Notes under the pieces: generated by a model | Told to the model about the DNA's origin: nothing | What the model saw: only the letters and a program-made list of their open reading frames with translations | The model's database searches: none | Part shown: one piece after another, positions 63,667 to 64,000 of the stretch | Position numbering within the stretch: position 1 is the first letter of the stretch | Layout of the letters: each line of letters starts with the position of its first letter | Translations under genes and position numbers: made by a program | DNA from: Crambe crambe | Taxonomy: Eukaryota > Porifera > Demospongiae > Poecilosclerida > Crambeidae | Reading direction: 5' to 3' | DNA: 64,000 bases | Assembly (NCBI GenBank): GCA_963924555.1 | Contig: OZ004595.1 | Location: 1,550,001-1,614,000 of the forward strand

Positions 63667-64000
63667 CGTCTTTTTTCTGAATTTAATTTTCTGCTTTTTT
63701 AATAAATCACACTGCGCGCGCATTCATTAGGCCACTACAACTTGTTTTCCTGTTTCTGGTCAGCCGCCCGCATGTTTTAGAACGACATCAACAAATTGGG
63801 AAACATGCGGTATGCGCATGCGTAGTAGCCTGCAGTAAAGCAGCTCGTTGTGGGAAGTGACTTCTATGTACCTGATCCCTGAATAGGTGAGTATTTAACT
63901 GTGAAAATAAATATCTAGGATCAATTTCTCAGTAATCTTTTGTAGCTACAGTGACAATGTAGCTAGAGGATTTATATTATTTATTAAATTTTTTTGTTTT
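63667..64000. promoter_or_regulatory. Unbroken divergent promoter region, CARD-kinase B and TMED
   Basis: Contains the 5' UTR donor of the kinase gene (63661-63666), a CG-containing patch (ACTGCGCGCGCATTC), the single ATTAGG target site (63726-63731) and the start of the TTA-flanked MITE (63730). It matches 50269-50333 joined to 52960 onward in unit 1. The TMED gene that should follow lies outside the window. Confidence 0.6.

Larger units (their letters stand above)
55112..64000. repeat. Segmental duplication, unit 2 (continues past window)
   Basis: Second head-to-tail copy of the segment that starts at 41486. Order kept: tetraspanin exons 2-7, CARD-pseudokinase-kinase, promoter, 670-bp MITE. 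It lacks the 2.6-kb TIR element and carries its own MITE at 55829-55994. Confidence 0.9.

Overview
This window looks like nuclear DNA of a sponge, most likely a demosponge close to Amphimedon queenslandica. The evidence is compact animal genes with short GT-AG introns, close divergent or convergent spacing, AT-rich introns full of GCTAGC words and small inverted-repeat elements, and animal families (RFX, annexin, class II Rab11-FIP, p24/TMED, tetraspanin, death-fold proteins). Species is an inference. Gene models were built by hand from splice sites, reading phase and family motifs; exon lengths were checked for phase.

1-11 kb: the 3' part of an RFX4/6-like transcription factor (+), then a small single-pass membrane protein with a cytosolic-type death domain (-). 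11-30 kb: an annexin A7/A11-like gene with a GYPP-rich N-terminus (+), a 13-exon class II Rab11-FIP with EF-hands (-), an NNMT/PNMT-type methyltransferase (+) and a second, short-tailed annexin (+). Several pairs are divergent and share promoters of about 170-300 bp. Annexins and Rab11-FIP both act at membranes, but nothing shows that they work together.

29.6-36 kb: three intronless tandem copies of a type II membrane glycosyltransferase-like gene, with a nest of foldback elements between copies 1 and 2. 36-40 kb: a complete di-N-acetylchitobiase gene (-), with a hammerhead-ribozyme-like core in a long inverted repeat in one intron.

40-64 kb: a recent tandem segmental duplication of about 13.6 kb (unit 1 about 41486-55111, unit 2 from 55112 past the window end). 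Each unit carries tetraspanin exons 2-7 (+) and a gene (-) that I assemble as CARD-like domain, pseudokinase, active kinase in one 737-738 residue protein, with p24/TMED 5' exons upstream in unit 1. The breakpoints lie in tetraspanin intron 1 and downstream of TMED exon 2, so at the junction TMED 5' exons sit in front of a tetraspanin that lacks its own first exon.

The two units act as each other's empty-site control. Unit 1 has a 2.6-kb TIR element with a 6-bp target duplication, absent from unit 2, that carries an exon-intron kinase fragment and sits in the divergent promoter of the CARD-kinase and TMED genes. Unit 2 has a 166-bp TA-flanked MITE absent from unit 1. The strongest candidate for something undescribed is the CARD-pseudokinase-kinase gene pair with its mobile, kinase-carrying neighbour. 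No rRNA, tRNA or CRISPR was recognised.
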